From assembly GCF_002940685.1 (NCBI RefSeq), contig NZ_PNFP01000002.1, positions 62,001 through 126,000 on the forward strand: 64,000 nucleotides of DNA, written 5' to 3'. Positions 17,847 through 25,905 of the stretch are shown here, piece after piece; position 1 is the stretch's first letter, and each line of letters begins with the position of its first letter. Position numbers and translations under genes: made by a program. The notes below the pieces were generated by a model that saw only the letters and a list, made by a program, of their open reading frames with translations, had not been told where the DNA came from and searched no databases. Source of the DNA: Ensifer adhaerens (GTDB taxonomy: Bacteria; Pseudomonadota; Alphaproteobacteria; Rhizobiales; Rhizobiaceae).

Positions 17847-19007
17847 TCACGCTCCCAGCGGCCGCAGCAGGTCGCGGCTGATGATGTGGCGCTGGATTTC
17901 CGACGTCCCGTCCCAGATGCGCTCGACGCGGGCGTCGCGCCAGAAGCGGGCGAGCGGCAGGTCGTCCATCAGACCCATGCCGCCGAAGATCTGGATCGCC
18001 TCGTCGGTGACGCGGGCGAGCATCTCGGTGGCGAAGACCTTGGCCGACGCGATCTCGCGGTTGGAGGGCAGGCCGTTGTCGAGCCGCCAGGCAGCCGACA
18101 GCGTCAGGAGATCGGCGGCGTCGATGTCGGTGATCATGTCGGCGAGCTTGAAGGAGACGCCCTGGTTGGCGCCGATCGGCTTGCCGAACTGCTTGCGATC
18201 GGCAGCATAGTTCAGCGCATAGTCGAAGGCGCGGCGCGCGCGGCCGACAGAGGTCGCAGCCACCGTCAGGCGGGTGGCGTAGAGCCAGTCGTTGGCGACG
18301 TCGAAGCCCTTGTGCACTTCACCGAGGATCTGGGAAGAGGGCAGGCGGCAATCGTCGAAGGTCAGGATGCAGTTGTTGTAGCCGCGGTGGGAGACCGAGT
18401 TGTAGCCCTTGCGGATCTCGAAGCCGGGCGTGCCGCGGTCGACAAGGAAACAGGTGATCTTCTTCTTCGGTCCGCGCGGCGTGTCTTCCTCGCCGGTGGC
18501 GATGAAGACGATGACGAAATCGGCAATGTCGGCATGGCTGATGAAATGCTTGGTGCCGTTGACTATCCAGTCGTCGCCATCCTTGCGGGCAAAGCACTTC
18601 ATACCGCGCACGTCGGAGCCGGCATCCGGCTCGGTCATCGCAAGGGCGTCGAACTTCTCGCCCTTGACGGCCGGGATCAGATATTTCTCGCGCTGCTCGG
18701 CATTGCAGCCCATCAGGATGCCCGAGGGGCGGCCGAAGAAGACGGTGAGGCCCATGGAGCCGCGGCCGAGTTCACGCTCGACCAGGGTGAAAGAGGTGTG
18801 GTCGAGGCCGGCGCCGCCCACTTCCTCCGGGAAATTGCAGCCGAAGAAACCGATCTCCTTGCATTTCCGGGCGATTTCCTGGCCGAGCTCGCGCGGCACC
18901 ACGCCGGTGCGCTCGACCTCGTCTTCATGCGGATAGATTTCGGTTTCGACGAAGCTCCTGACCGTATCGACGATCATCTGCTGTTCTTCGGTCAGTGCGA
19001 AATTCAT
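17847..19007 (-). CDS. acyl-CoA dehydrogenase, probable gamma-butyrobetainyl-CoA/crotonobetainyl-CoA enzyme
   Basis: 386 residues from ATG 19007 (AGGGGAACAACACA upstream). A full-length FAD-dependent acyl-CoA dehydrogenase: N-terminal helical domain, middle domain with ALAMTEPDAGSDVRGM, and C-terminal domain with RKQFGKPIGANQGV, AIQIFGGMGLMDDLP and, near the end, RIWDGTSEIQRHIISRDLL; the Glu/Asp-bearing GTSE loop typical of the family is present. In this operon it most likely oxidises gamma-butyrobetainyl-CoA to crotonobetainyl-CoA, which the CaiD-like hydratase can then hydrate. 139 bases separate it from the carnitine dehydrogenase gene upstream. Confidence 0.87.
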   Translation of the reverse strand: MNFALTEEQQMIVDTVRSFVETEIYPHEDEVERTGVVPRELGQEIARKCKEIGFFGCNFPEEVGGAGLDHTSFTLVERELGRGSMGLTVFFGRPSGILMGCNAEQREKYLIPAVKGEKFDALAMTEPDAGSDVRGMKCFARKDGDDWIVNGTKHFISHADIADFVIVFIATGEEDTPRGPKKKITCFLVDRGTPGFEIRKGYNSVSHRGYNNCILTFDDCRLPSSQILGEVHKGFDVANDWLYATRLTVAATSVGRARRAFDYALNYAADRKQFGKPIGANQGVSFKLADMITDIDAADLLTLSAAWRLDNGLPSNREIASAKVFATEMLARVTDEAIQIFGGMGLMDDLPLARFWRDARVERIWDGTSEIQRHIISRDLLRPLGA

Positions 19008-19146
19008 TGTGTTGTTCCCCTCGTTTTCGCGCCGCTGACGTCGGTGCCGCAAACGATGGCCGCCTCCTCAAGCGTCCTTCGGCTGCGGGTTGCGGCTCCG
19101 CCGGAAGGCGAAGCTGCCTGTTGTTGCTGGCCTGCCGCCGTTACGG

Positions 19147-20640
19147 TCAGGCGCGCTTCTGGCCGACGAAGCGCCCGGCGCCTTCAGGCGTCGGCAGCTG
19201 CGCATGGGCTTCGGTAATTGCGCGGAGCTTGCCCAGCACCGTCTCGGGTGCCGCGACCGCCTTGCCGGCCTTGCTGTCGACATGCAGCATCATCTGCTCG
19301 GCGGTGGCGACGGCCTCGTTGGTCGCGGCATTGTAGATCGTCGAGAAGATATGCAGGCGCTTTTCGTCCGACGACAGGATCTGGCAGGTCGAATAGAGCG
19401 CCTCGCCGAGCTTGGCCTCGCCGAGGTTCCGGATATGGGTCTCGACCGTGTAGTAGCTGTGGCCGTCGCGGACATATTCGAGGTCGACGCCGATCAGGCG
19501 CAGCACGCCGTCGGAGGTGTCGCCGAAGACCTGGAGATAGCGGTGCTCGGTCATGTGGCCGTTGTAGTCGACCCAGGCGGCGCTGACCTTGGTGTCGAGA
19601 ATGCGCAGCGGCTTGACGTCGCCGAGGTTCGCTTCCGGCTTCTTCGCGTTGGCCCACAGCTTGGCTTCGAAATCGGCAAGCAGCTTGCCGGCACCCCAGC
19701 CTTCGCCGCCATTGCCGGATTTCAACGCATGCATGATGCCGACAAGGTTTTCGTCGCGGATGCGTTCGAGCTCGCGGATGGAGCGGCCGGCGGCCTGCGC
19801 GTCCGACTGAGCGCCGATCTTTTCGACCAGCGCATCGTCGAGGTCGACGACGTCGGTGAACTTCGTCCAGGGCCATTTCAGGCACGGGCCGAACTGGGCG
19901 AGGAAGTGGCGCATACCCGCTTCGCCGCCGGCGATGCGGTAGGTCTCGAACAGGCCCATCTGCGCCCAGCGCATGCCGAAGGAGTAGCGCATGACGTTGT
20001 CGAGCGTTTCGGTATCGCAGATGTCGTCCTGGATCAGCCACAGAGCCTCACGCCAGAGCGCCTCGAGCAGGCGGTCGCCGACGAAGGCCTCAATTTCCTT
20101 GGCGATGACGACGCCCTTCATGCCGATCTGCTCGACGCCCAACATGGCGCGCTCGATCGTCGCTTTCGTCGTCTTCTTGCCGCCGACCAGTTCGACGAGC
20201 GGCAGCAGGTAGACGGGGTTATAGGGATGCGCCACGAACATGCGCTCGGGGTGGTGCATCTCGGACTGGAGATCGGAGGGCAGAAGGCCCGAGGTGGAGG
20301 AGCCGATCAGTGCGTCGGGCCGTGCGGCCGCATCGATCTTGGTGATGACGCCGCGCTTCAGCTCCAGCCGCTCCGGCACGCTTTCCTGAATCCAGTCAGC
20401 GCCTTCGACGGCTTCCTCGATGCTCTTGCAGAAGGCCAGTTTTCCCTTCGGCGGCAGCGGCGCCATGGTCAGCATCGCATAGGCGCGCTCGGCATTGGCC
20501 ATGACTTCGCCGATGATGCGTTCGGCTTCCGGATGCGGGTCGAAGATCTTCACGTCGATGCCGGCAAGCGCAAAGCGCGCCACCCAGGCACCACCGATGA
20601 CGCCACCGCCGACACAGGCTGCTTTGGTGATAAAGCTCAT
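19147..20640 (-). CDS. L-carnitine 3-dehydrogenase fused to a thioesterase domain
   Basis: 497 residues. Residues about 1-310 are an NAD-dependent 3-hydroxyacyl-CoA-dehydrogenase-like domain (AACVGGGVIGGAW dinucleotide motif near the start; SSTSGLLPSDLQ; FVAHPYNPVYLLPLVE with the catalytic-region His). Residues about 340-490 are a hot-dog thioesterase (AAWVDYNGHMTEHRY). This fusion is the known architecture of rhizobial carnitine dehydrogenases: the first domain oxidises L-carnitine to 3-dehydrocarnitine, and the second hydrolyses the betainyl-CoA made by the adjacent BKACE enzyme to glycine betaine. The start lies 17 bases after the BKACE stop. Cytoplasmic. Confidence 0.93.
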   Translation of the reverse strand: MSFITKAACVGGGVIGGAWVARFALAGIDVKIFDPHPEAERIIGEVMANAERAYAMLTMAPLPPKGKLAFCKSIEEAVEGADWIQESVPERLELKRGVITKIDAAARPDALIGSSTSGLLPSDLQSEMHHPERMFVAHPYNPVYLLPLVELVGGKKTTKATIERAMLGVEQIGMKGVVIAKEIEAFVGDRLLEALWREALWLIQDDICDTETLDNVMRYSFGMRWAQMGLFETYRIAGGEAGMRHFLAQFGPCLKWPWTKFTDVVDLDDALVEKIGAQSDAQAAGRSIRELERIRDENLVGIMHALKSGNGGEGWGAGKLLADFEAKLWANAKKPEANLGDVKPLRILDTKVSAAWVDYNGHMTEHRYLQVFGDTSDGVLRLIGVDLEYVRDGHSYYTVETHIRNLGEAKLGEALYSTCQILSSDEKRLHIFSTIYNAATNEAVATAEQMMLHVDSKAGKAVAAPETVLGKLRAITEAHAQLPTPEGAGRFVGQKRA

Positions 20641-20657
20641 GATCGTTCTGTCCCTGC

Positions 20658-21560
20658 TCAGCGCTTCGTCAGCTTCAGTTTCTCGCGGACCTCTTTCGGT
20701 CCGATGATCTTGGCGCCCATGCCCTCGATGACGCCGACCGCCTTTTCGACGAGCCGGCCGTTGGTGGCGAGCTGGCCCTTGCCGATATAGAGGTTGTCTT
20801 CAAGGCCGACGCGGACGTTGCCGCCGGCGAGAACCGCCGCTGCCGGATAGGCAAGCGCATTGCGGCCGATGGAGAAGGCCGAGAAGGTCCAGTTGGCGGG
20901 AACGTTGTTGACCATGGCCATGAAGGTGTTGAGGTCATCGGGCGCGCCCCACGGAATGCCCATGCAGAGCTGGATCAGCACCGGATCCTCGATCAGGCCT
21001 TCCTCGACGAGTTGCTTGGCAAACCAGAGATGGCCGGTATCGAAGGCTTCGATCTCGGGGCGCACGCCGAGCGCCGTCATCTGGCGGGCCATTTCGCGCA
21101 GCATCGACGGCGTGTTCGTCATGACGTAGTCGCCGAGCGAGAAGTTCATGGTGCCGCAGTCGAGCGTGCAGATCTCGGGCAGACATTCGGCGACATGGGC
21201 GACGCGCTCGGTGGCGCCGGCCATGTCGGTGCCCTTCTCGTTGACGGGCAGGGGCTTCTCGACATTGCCGAACACCAGATCGCCGCCCATGCCGGCGGTC
21301 AGGTTCAGGACGATGTCGATATCGGCGGAGCGGATACGGTCGGTCACTTCCCGGTAGAGATCGAGCCTGCGGGACGGCGCGCCGGTTTCCGGATCGCGAA
21401 CGTGGCAGTGGATCACGGCAGCGCCGGCCCTGGCTGCCTCGACCGCCGCTTCGGCGATCTGCTTCGGCGTGATCGGAACGTGGCTGGACTTTGAAACGGT
21501 GTCTCCCGAGCCGGTGACGGCGCAGGTGATGAATACCTCGCGGTTCATGCTGAGCGGCAT
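20658..21560 (-). CDS. BKACE-family 3-dehydrocarnitine cleavage enzyme
   Basis: 300 residues from ATG 21560 behind GGGAGA; the frame is open further to 21608 but lacks a better start. A beta-keto acid cleavage enzyme (formerly DUF849/Kce) with a TIM-barrel and the Zn-binding VIHCHVRDPETG segment plus LDCGTMNF. It condenses 3-dehydrocarnitine with acetyl-CoA to give betainyl-CoA and acetoacetate. It is the first gene of the carnitine operon, directly upstream of the dehydrogenase-thioesterase gene, and diverges from the AraC-type regulator. Confidence 0.9.
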   Translation of the reverse strand: MPLSMNREVFITCAVTGSGDTVSKSSHVPITPKQIAEAAVEAARAGAAVIHCHVRDPETGAPSRRLDLYREVTDRIRSADIDIVLNLTAGMGGDLVFGNVEKPLPVNEKGTDMAGATERVAHVAECLPEICTLDCGTMNFSLGDYVMTNTPSMLREMARQMTALGVRPEIEAFDTGHLWFAKQLVEEGLIEDPVLIQLCMGIPWGAPDDLNTFMAMVNNVPANWTFSAFSIGRNALAYPAAAVLAGGNVRVGLEDNLYIGKGQLATNGRLVEKAVGVIEGMGAKIIGPKEVREKLKLTKR

Positions 21561-21668
21561 TGCTGTCTCCCTTTTATTGACCCCATTACGATCCAAGAAC
21601 GACCACATTGCTTTTCATTATCGGCTGCATCCTATACATTATCGGCGACAGGGCGGAGAAGTTGGGGC

Positions 21669-22640
21669 ATGGATCAGAACGTTTCGCAGGTGCAGCACGT
21701 CGATATCCTGGTGCTGCCGGAGACCAATCTGATCCTCGTCGCCTCGGTCATCGAGCCGATGCGCGCCGCCAACCGTATCGCCGGGCGACCGCTCTATGAC
21801 TGGGCGATCTACAGCCCGGATGGCACGCCGATCGAGACGAAGAGCGGAATTCCCATCCCAGTGTCAGGCGCCTTCCGGCCGCAGCGCGAGACAGCGCCGC
21901 TGTTCATCCTCTCGAGCTACAACTGGGAGCGCAGCGCCACCTCGCAGCTGAAGATGCTGCTTTCGCAGACGGCCCGGCACCGAGAGCTGATGGCGGGGAT
22001 CGAATCGGGTTCCTGGCTGCTTGCCGAGACCAGCCTGCTCGACAATTTCAAGGCGACCACCCATTGGGAGGATTTCGAGGATTTCACCACCACCTATCCG
22101 CAGGTGACGATGGTGCGCGAGCGCTTCGTCATCGACGGCAAGCGCATCACGACGGGCGGCTCGCTGCCGACGCTCGACCTGATGCTCGAATTGATCCGTC
22201 GGGTGCATGGCTATTCGCTGGCGCTGGAGGTCTCGCGCCTCTTCATCTACGAGCAGGAGCGCACCCGCGGCGATCTCCTGCAAATGCCGGCGATCGGCAA
22301 CATGCGCATCCTCGATCCGCGCGTGGGCGCTGCCGTCAAGCTGATGGAGGAAACGGTGGAGTTGCCGCTGACGCTCGCCAGACTCGCCCGCCGCATCGGC
22401 GTCAGCACCCGCCATTTGCAGGATCTCTTTCGCGATACGATGGGGGTGGCGCCGCACGAACACTATCTGGCGCTTCGGCTGAACGCCGCCCGGCGCAAGG
22501 TGATCGAGACGCGCATGGAATTCGCCGACATCGCCGCCATCTCCGGCTTCAATTCGTCGTCTTCCTTCTCGCGCAGCTACCGTGCCCATTATCGCGAAAG
22601 CCCGAGCGAGACACGCAGGCGGCTGAAGCTGAAGAGCTGA
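21669..22640 (+). CDS. GlxA-family AraC transcriptional regulator, probable carnitine-responsive activator (CdhR-like)
   Basis: 323 residues: an N-terminal DJ-1/PfpI-like (class I amidotransferase-like) domain (about 10-190) and a C-terminal AraC HTH pair (about 222-320, with LARLARRIGVSTRHLQDLF and FADIAAISGFNSSSSFSR). Start at ATG 21669 after GGAG. CdhR, which activates carnitine catabolism in Pseudomonas, has this architecture. It diverges from the BKACE gene with 108 bases between starts, so control of the carnitine operon is the natural guess. It may sense carnitine or glycine betaine. Confidence 0.88.
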   Translation: MDQNVSQVQHVDILVLPETNLILVASVIEPMRAANRIAGRPLYDWAIYSPDGTPIETKSGIPIPVSGAFRPQRETAPLFILSSYNWERSATSQLKMLLSQTARHRELMAGIESGSWLLAETSLLDNFKATTHWEDFEDFTTTYPQVTMVRERFVIDGKRITTGGSLPTLDLMLELIRRVHGYSLALEVSRLFIYEQERTRGDLLQMPAIGNMRILDPRVGAAVKLMEETVELPLTLARLARRIGVSTRHLQDLFRDTMGVAPHEHYLALRLNAARRKVIETRMEFADIAAISGFNSSSSFSRSYRAHYRESPSETRRRLKLKS

Positions 22641-22780
22641 GGCGGCGCTTCATGTGTTGATTCAACGGGGAGTTTTCGGAGTCGTTTCAGGCGGTTGGTG
22701 GCGGATGATCAGGAATTGATTCCGATTCTGGTACGCCGGACACAGAGCTTTGTGGCTTTGGCCCGCGACAGTCTCTTCCT

Positions 22781-22899
22781 CCCTCATTCCTGTGCTTGTC
22801 ACAGGAATCCAGTCAGCCCAAGTCCTTGGGCTGAAAAGAGTCCTTCCGCCGCGCCGACGCGCGTCGACTGGATTCCTGTGACGAGCACAGGAATGAGGG
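22781..22899. repeat. rhizobial intergenic palindromic repeat, family A, copy 2
   Basis: Same arms as copy 1 (CCCTCATTCCTGTGCTTGTC at the left, ATTCCTGTGACGAGCACAGG at the right) around a shorter, different core. It occupies most of the 318-base gap 22641-22958 between the two convergent regulator genes and marks the left side of the ergothioneine-type cluster. Confidence 0.9.
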
Positions 22900-22958
22900 T
22901 AGCGGAGATGCTCCAGATACGGGAGCGTTGTGCTGAGCACTGTCTACTTCCCAACCCA

Positions 22959-24140
22959 TCATGTCTGCGCGCCCGCTCTTTTCATCATCGAGATCATCAG
23001 TTCTCCGATCTCCCCGGCAAAGGCGCCGCGCGGCCAGACGAGGGTGAGCGATTGCCGATAGGCCGGACCGAGCCGGATCATGGCCGGCGGGAGGTGCACG
23101 CGAGCGAGCGAGGAATGCGGCAGCACCGAGAGATAGCCGTGCTGGCGAACGAGGTTGATGATGACAGGGATGGAATCGACCTCGACCAGGGTGACGCGCC
23201 GCCGTTCGGTTTCATCAAGCGTATCGTCGAGAAAGCGGGCGGCCTCGCGGCGCAGGCCGCTGCGGACGCTCGGCACCGCGATCGGGCAGGCAGCAAGCAG
23301 CCGCGGCAGGTCTCCGCCGTGCTCGGAAAGGGCGGAGGCCGGGCCGGCGAGCACCAGCGGCGTCTGCGACACCAGCCGGCCGTCGCAATCCAGGGGGATC
23401 TCGGCGACATCGAGCAGGGCGGCATCGAAGCGGCGGCTGCGCAGACCGGCCAGAAGTTCGTCGGCCGTCGTGCTGGAAATGTACAGCGGCTGGCGCGGCC
23501 GGCTTCGGTGCCAGTTCGCCGTCAGGGCCGCGAGCATGCGGGCGATCTCGCTTTCCGGGCCGAGCGGCATGACGGCGCCGAGCCGCCAGGTGGCGACGTC
23601 GCGGCGAAAGCGGTCGGCAGAGGCGTGGGTCAGCCGCGCCCAGATATCGAGCAGGGCCTCGCTGAGGGGAATGATCCGCTCAGCCATTGGCGTACAGAGG
23701 ACCCCACCATGGGAGCGCTCGAACAGCCTGGTACCGAGATGGCGTTCGAGATCCGCCATCTGCCGCGTCAGCTGCGGCTGGCCGAGGCCGAGCGCCTTTG
23801 CCGTGGCGCGGATGCTGCCGGAGCGGGCGATGCGGACGAAGCGGTCGAGCGCGACGAGACCGATCGGCGGTATGGGGGCGCTCGCCTCCCGCCCGACGCC
23901 TTCCAGGATGGCGGTGATCTTGCCGGTTGCCTCTTCGACGTCGACGGCGCGCGCGCGCGCTTCGAGCGTCACCACCAGCGCTGTTTCTTCCCGGCGGAAG
24001 AGTGGCATGGAGATCGCCTGTTCGAATCGCTTGACCGCGGCGCTGACGCTCGACGGTGCCCGGCCGCAAAGGGATGCGGCGCGGCGAACACCACCTTCGC
24101 GAAGCACTGCATCGACCAAAGTGATCGTCGCCATATCCAT
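22959..24140 (-). CDS. LysR-type regulator with two tandem HTH domains
   Basis: 393 residues, about 90 longer than usual LysR proteins. Two LysR-type winged HTHs occur in a row: residues 5-55 (VRRAASLCGRAPSSVSAAVK...FEQAISMPLFRRE) and 93-150 (IRATAKALGLGQPQLTRQMA...LERHLGTRLFERS). The periplasmic-binding-like effector domain follows (about 170-390). Both HTHs look intact. The gene diverges from the lyase gene at 24349 and is therefore the likely regulator of the five-enzyme cluster; the effector may be ergothioneine or a (thio)urocanate. Start ATG 24140, with an alternative ATG two codons on. Confidence 0.85.
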   Translation of the reverse strand: MDMATITLVDAVLREGGVRRAASLCGRAPSSVSAAVKRFEQAISMPLFRREETALVVTLEARARAVDVEEATGKITAILEGVGREASAPIPPIGLVALDRFVRIARSGSIRATAKALGLGQPQLTRQMADLERHLGTRLFERSHGGVLCTPMAERIIPLSEALLDIWARLTHASADRFRRDVATWRLGAVMPLGPESEIARMLAALTANWHRSRPRQPLYISSTTADELLAGLRSRRFDAALLDVAEIPLDCDGRLVSQTPLVLAGPASALSEHGGDLPRLLAACPIAVPSVRSGLRREAARFLDDTLDETERRRVTLVEVDSIPVIINLVRQHGYLSVLPHSSLARVHLPPAMIRLGPAYRQSLTLVWPRGAFAGEIGELMISMMKRAGAQT

Positions 24141-24222
24141 TCACATGTCCCCGGACGCGGCACCTGCATCTGGCGCGTTCTGAAATCTGCATCACCCGTT
24201 CTGGATTTGGGATATAGCATGG

Positions 24223-24239
24223 ATGCGCGATAAGCGCAT
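24223..24239. promoter_or_regulatory. inverted repeat in the LysR/lyase divergent promoter region
   Basis: ATGCGC-GATAA-GCGCAT is a perfect inverted repeat, extended outward by a near-symmetric GCAT pair on each side. It lies 83 bases upstream of the tandem-HTH LysR start and 110 bases upstream of the lyase start. A binding site for the regulator is plausible but rests on symmetry and position only. Confidence 0.45.
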
Positions 24240-24348
24240 AGCATGCATGGAGCACCCCGGCATTTTCGAGCGTCGGTTGCGAGACATCAGAGCATCCGCG
24301 CAGCGCTTCGAACCCGGGGCGATCCAGCGCGGGAGGATCCCTATCGGC

Positions 24349-25887
24349 ATGCTGCACCAGGTCAAGACCATCGTTCTCTGCGGGAAACCGCTGGATTTCG
24401 CGACACTCGAGGACATCGGCGCGGGAAGGGCGCGACCGGTGGCGGACGACGGCGGCATGGAACGCGTGGCGGCGGCCCACAAGGTGGTTGCCGACCGCGT
24501 CGCGATGGGGCTTCCCGTCTATGGCTCCAACACCGGCGTCGGCTCGATGAAGGATCGGCTCTGGACGGCCGACGACCTTGCCGAATTCAACAATTCTCTG
24601 GTGCGCGCGCATCACTTCGGCACCGGCGAATTCTTTGCGCCGGCGATCGTACGCATGGCGATCGCCATCCGTGTCAACACGGCGATGCGGGGCCACACCG
24701 GCTGCAGCCCGGACCTGATCCGGGCGTTTCTGGCACTCAGCGAACACGATATCATTCCGGCGGTGCGCCGCCACGGCTCGATGGGATGCGCCGATATCGG
24801 GCTGATGGGCCAGATCGCCTCGGTGCTGACAGGTGTCGGCGAGGCCTATTACCAGGGGCGTCTCGTTTCGGCCGATACGGCGCTTGCCGAAGCGGGGCTC
24901 AAGCCGTTCGTCATGCAGCCGCGCGACGCGCTGGCGGCCCTCAGCGTCAACGCCATCGCCTTTGCCGCTGCCGCCGACGTGCTGCGCGAGGCGGCTTCGG
25001 CCATCCGCGTGCTGCTCGTCACCGGGGTCATGTCGTCCCAAGCGCTCGGGGCGTCTGCCGATCCCTGGCGGGTGGCGGCGACGCTCTCGACCCGCGGCGA
25101 GGCGGTGGTCGGCTCCTGGCTCTATGGCCAATCCGGTATCTCCGACTGGCCGGTGCCGACGGCGATCCACGATCCCTTGAGCCTGCGCATGACCGCCCAG
25201 GTCTTCGGCGCCGTGGTCGATACGCTGCTGGTCGCCGCCGGGCGGCTGGTGGAGCAGACCTATCTCTCCGACGACAATCCGGTCGTGATCGGTGGCCAGG
25301 TGCATTCTTCCGGCGCATCGCTGCCGCTGACGACGACGCTCTACATCGAGGCGGCGCAGATCGCCTTTTCCCATGCGGCGCGCAACGTCTTGAACCGCTG
25401 CATCCTTCTTTCCAACGGCGGACGCCGCAATCTTTCGGTCAACCTGGTGGCGCCGGGCGAGGTCGCGACCGGGCTCGGGCCGCTGATGAAGCTTGCGGTC
25501 GAACTTTACATGCGCGTGCAGTCGCTCGCGGTGCCGCTCTCGGCCCAGTCGATCGTGGTCGCGGGCGGTCTCGAAGAGGAGGCGACGTTCCTGCCGCTGA
25601 TCGTCGAGCGCATGGAAACGCAGGTACGGGATCTCCGCCAGCTTGCCGCGATCGAGGCGATGCTTTCGGCCCAGGCGATCGATCTCGTCGGCGACCAGCC
25701 GCAGGGGATCGTCAAGCGCGCCTATGACCAGACGCGCTCGGTGAGCCCCATGTATCTCAAGGACCGGCCGCTCTCGAAGGAGATCGAGGCGCTGCAGGAT
25801 GCGTTTACCTGCCACGATCTTCTGCGCTCCTTCGTTGCGACCGCGCCGATGCCGGAATTCGACGACTTCTTCGCGCTCGACAAATAA
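24349..25887 (+). CDS. MIO-less histidine ammonia-lyase homologue, probable ergothionase (ergothioneine trimethylammonia-lyase)
   Basis: 512 residues from ATG 24349 (GGGAGGA 11 bases upstream), the usual length of histidine ammonia-lyase. The fold is clear from YGSNTGVGSM (58-66 region), SVNAIAF and DPLSLRMTAQVFGA. But where ammonia-lyases have Ala-Ser-Gly, which cyclises to the MIO cofactor, this protein reads GSMG-Cys147-Ala148-Asp149, so MIO cannot form. Ergothionases belong to this superfamily and are reported to work without MIO, eliminating trimethylamine from ergothioneine to give thiourocanate. The neighbours encode all later steps, which supports this role. S-methyl-ergothioneine is an alternative substrate. 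First gene of the operon. Confidence 0.8.
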   Translation: MLHQVKTIVLCGKPLDFATLEDIGAGRARPVADDGGMERVAAAHKVVADRVAMGLPVYGSNTGVGSMKDRLWTADDLAEFNNSLVRAHHFGTGEFFAPAIVRMAIAIRVNTAMRGHTGCSPDLIRAFLALSEHDIIPAVRRHGSMGCADIGLMGQIASVLTGVGEAYYQGRLVSADTALAEAGLKPFVMQPRDALAALSVNAIAFAAAADVLREAASAIRVLLVTGVMSSQALGASADPWRVAATLSTRGEAVVGSWLYGQSGISDWPVPTAIHDPLSLRMTAQVFGAVVDTLLVAAGRLVEQTYLSDDNPVVIGGQVHSSGASLPLTTTLYIEAAQIAFSHAARNVLNRCILLSNGGRRNLSVNLVAPGEVATGLGPLMKLAVELYMRVQSLAVPLSAQSIVVAGGLEEEATFLPLIVERMETQVRDLRQLAAIEAMLSAQAIDLVGDQPQGIVKRAYDQTRSVSPMYLKDRPLSKEIEALQDAFTCHDLLRSFVATAPMPEFDDFFALDK

Positions 25888-25905
25888 TCAGACTGGGAGA
25901 GCAGC

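Noticed and set aside
23680-25815. 711-codon minus-strand frame
   Set aside because: Covers the lyase gene in antisense and part of the LysR gene in another frame; Arg/His-rich, no motif, no ribosome-binding site.
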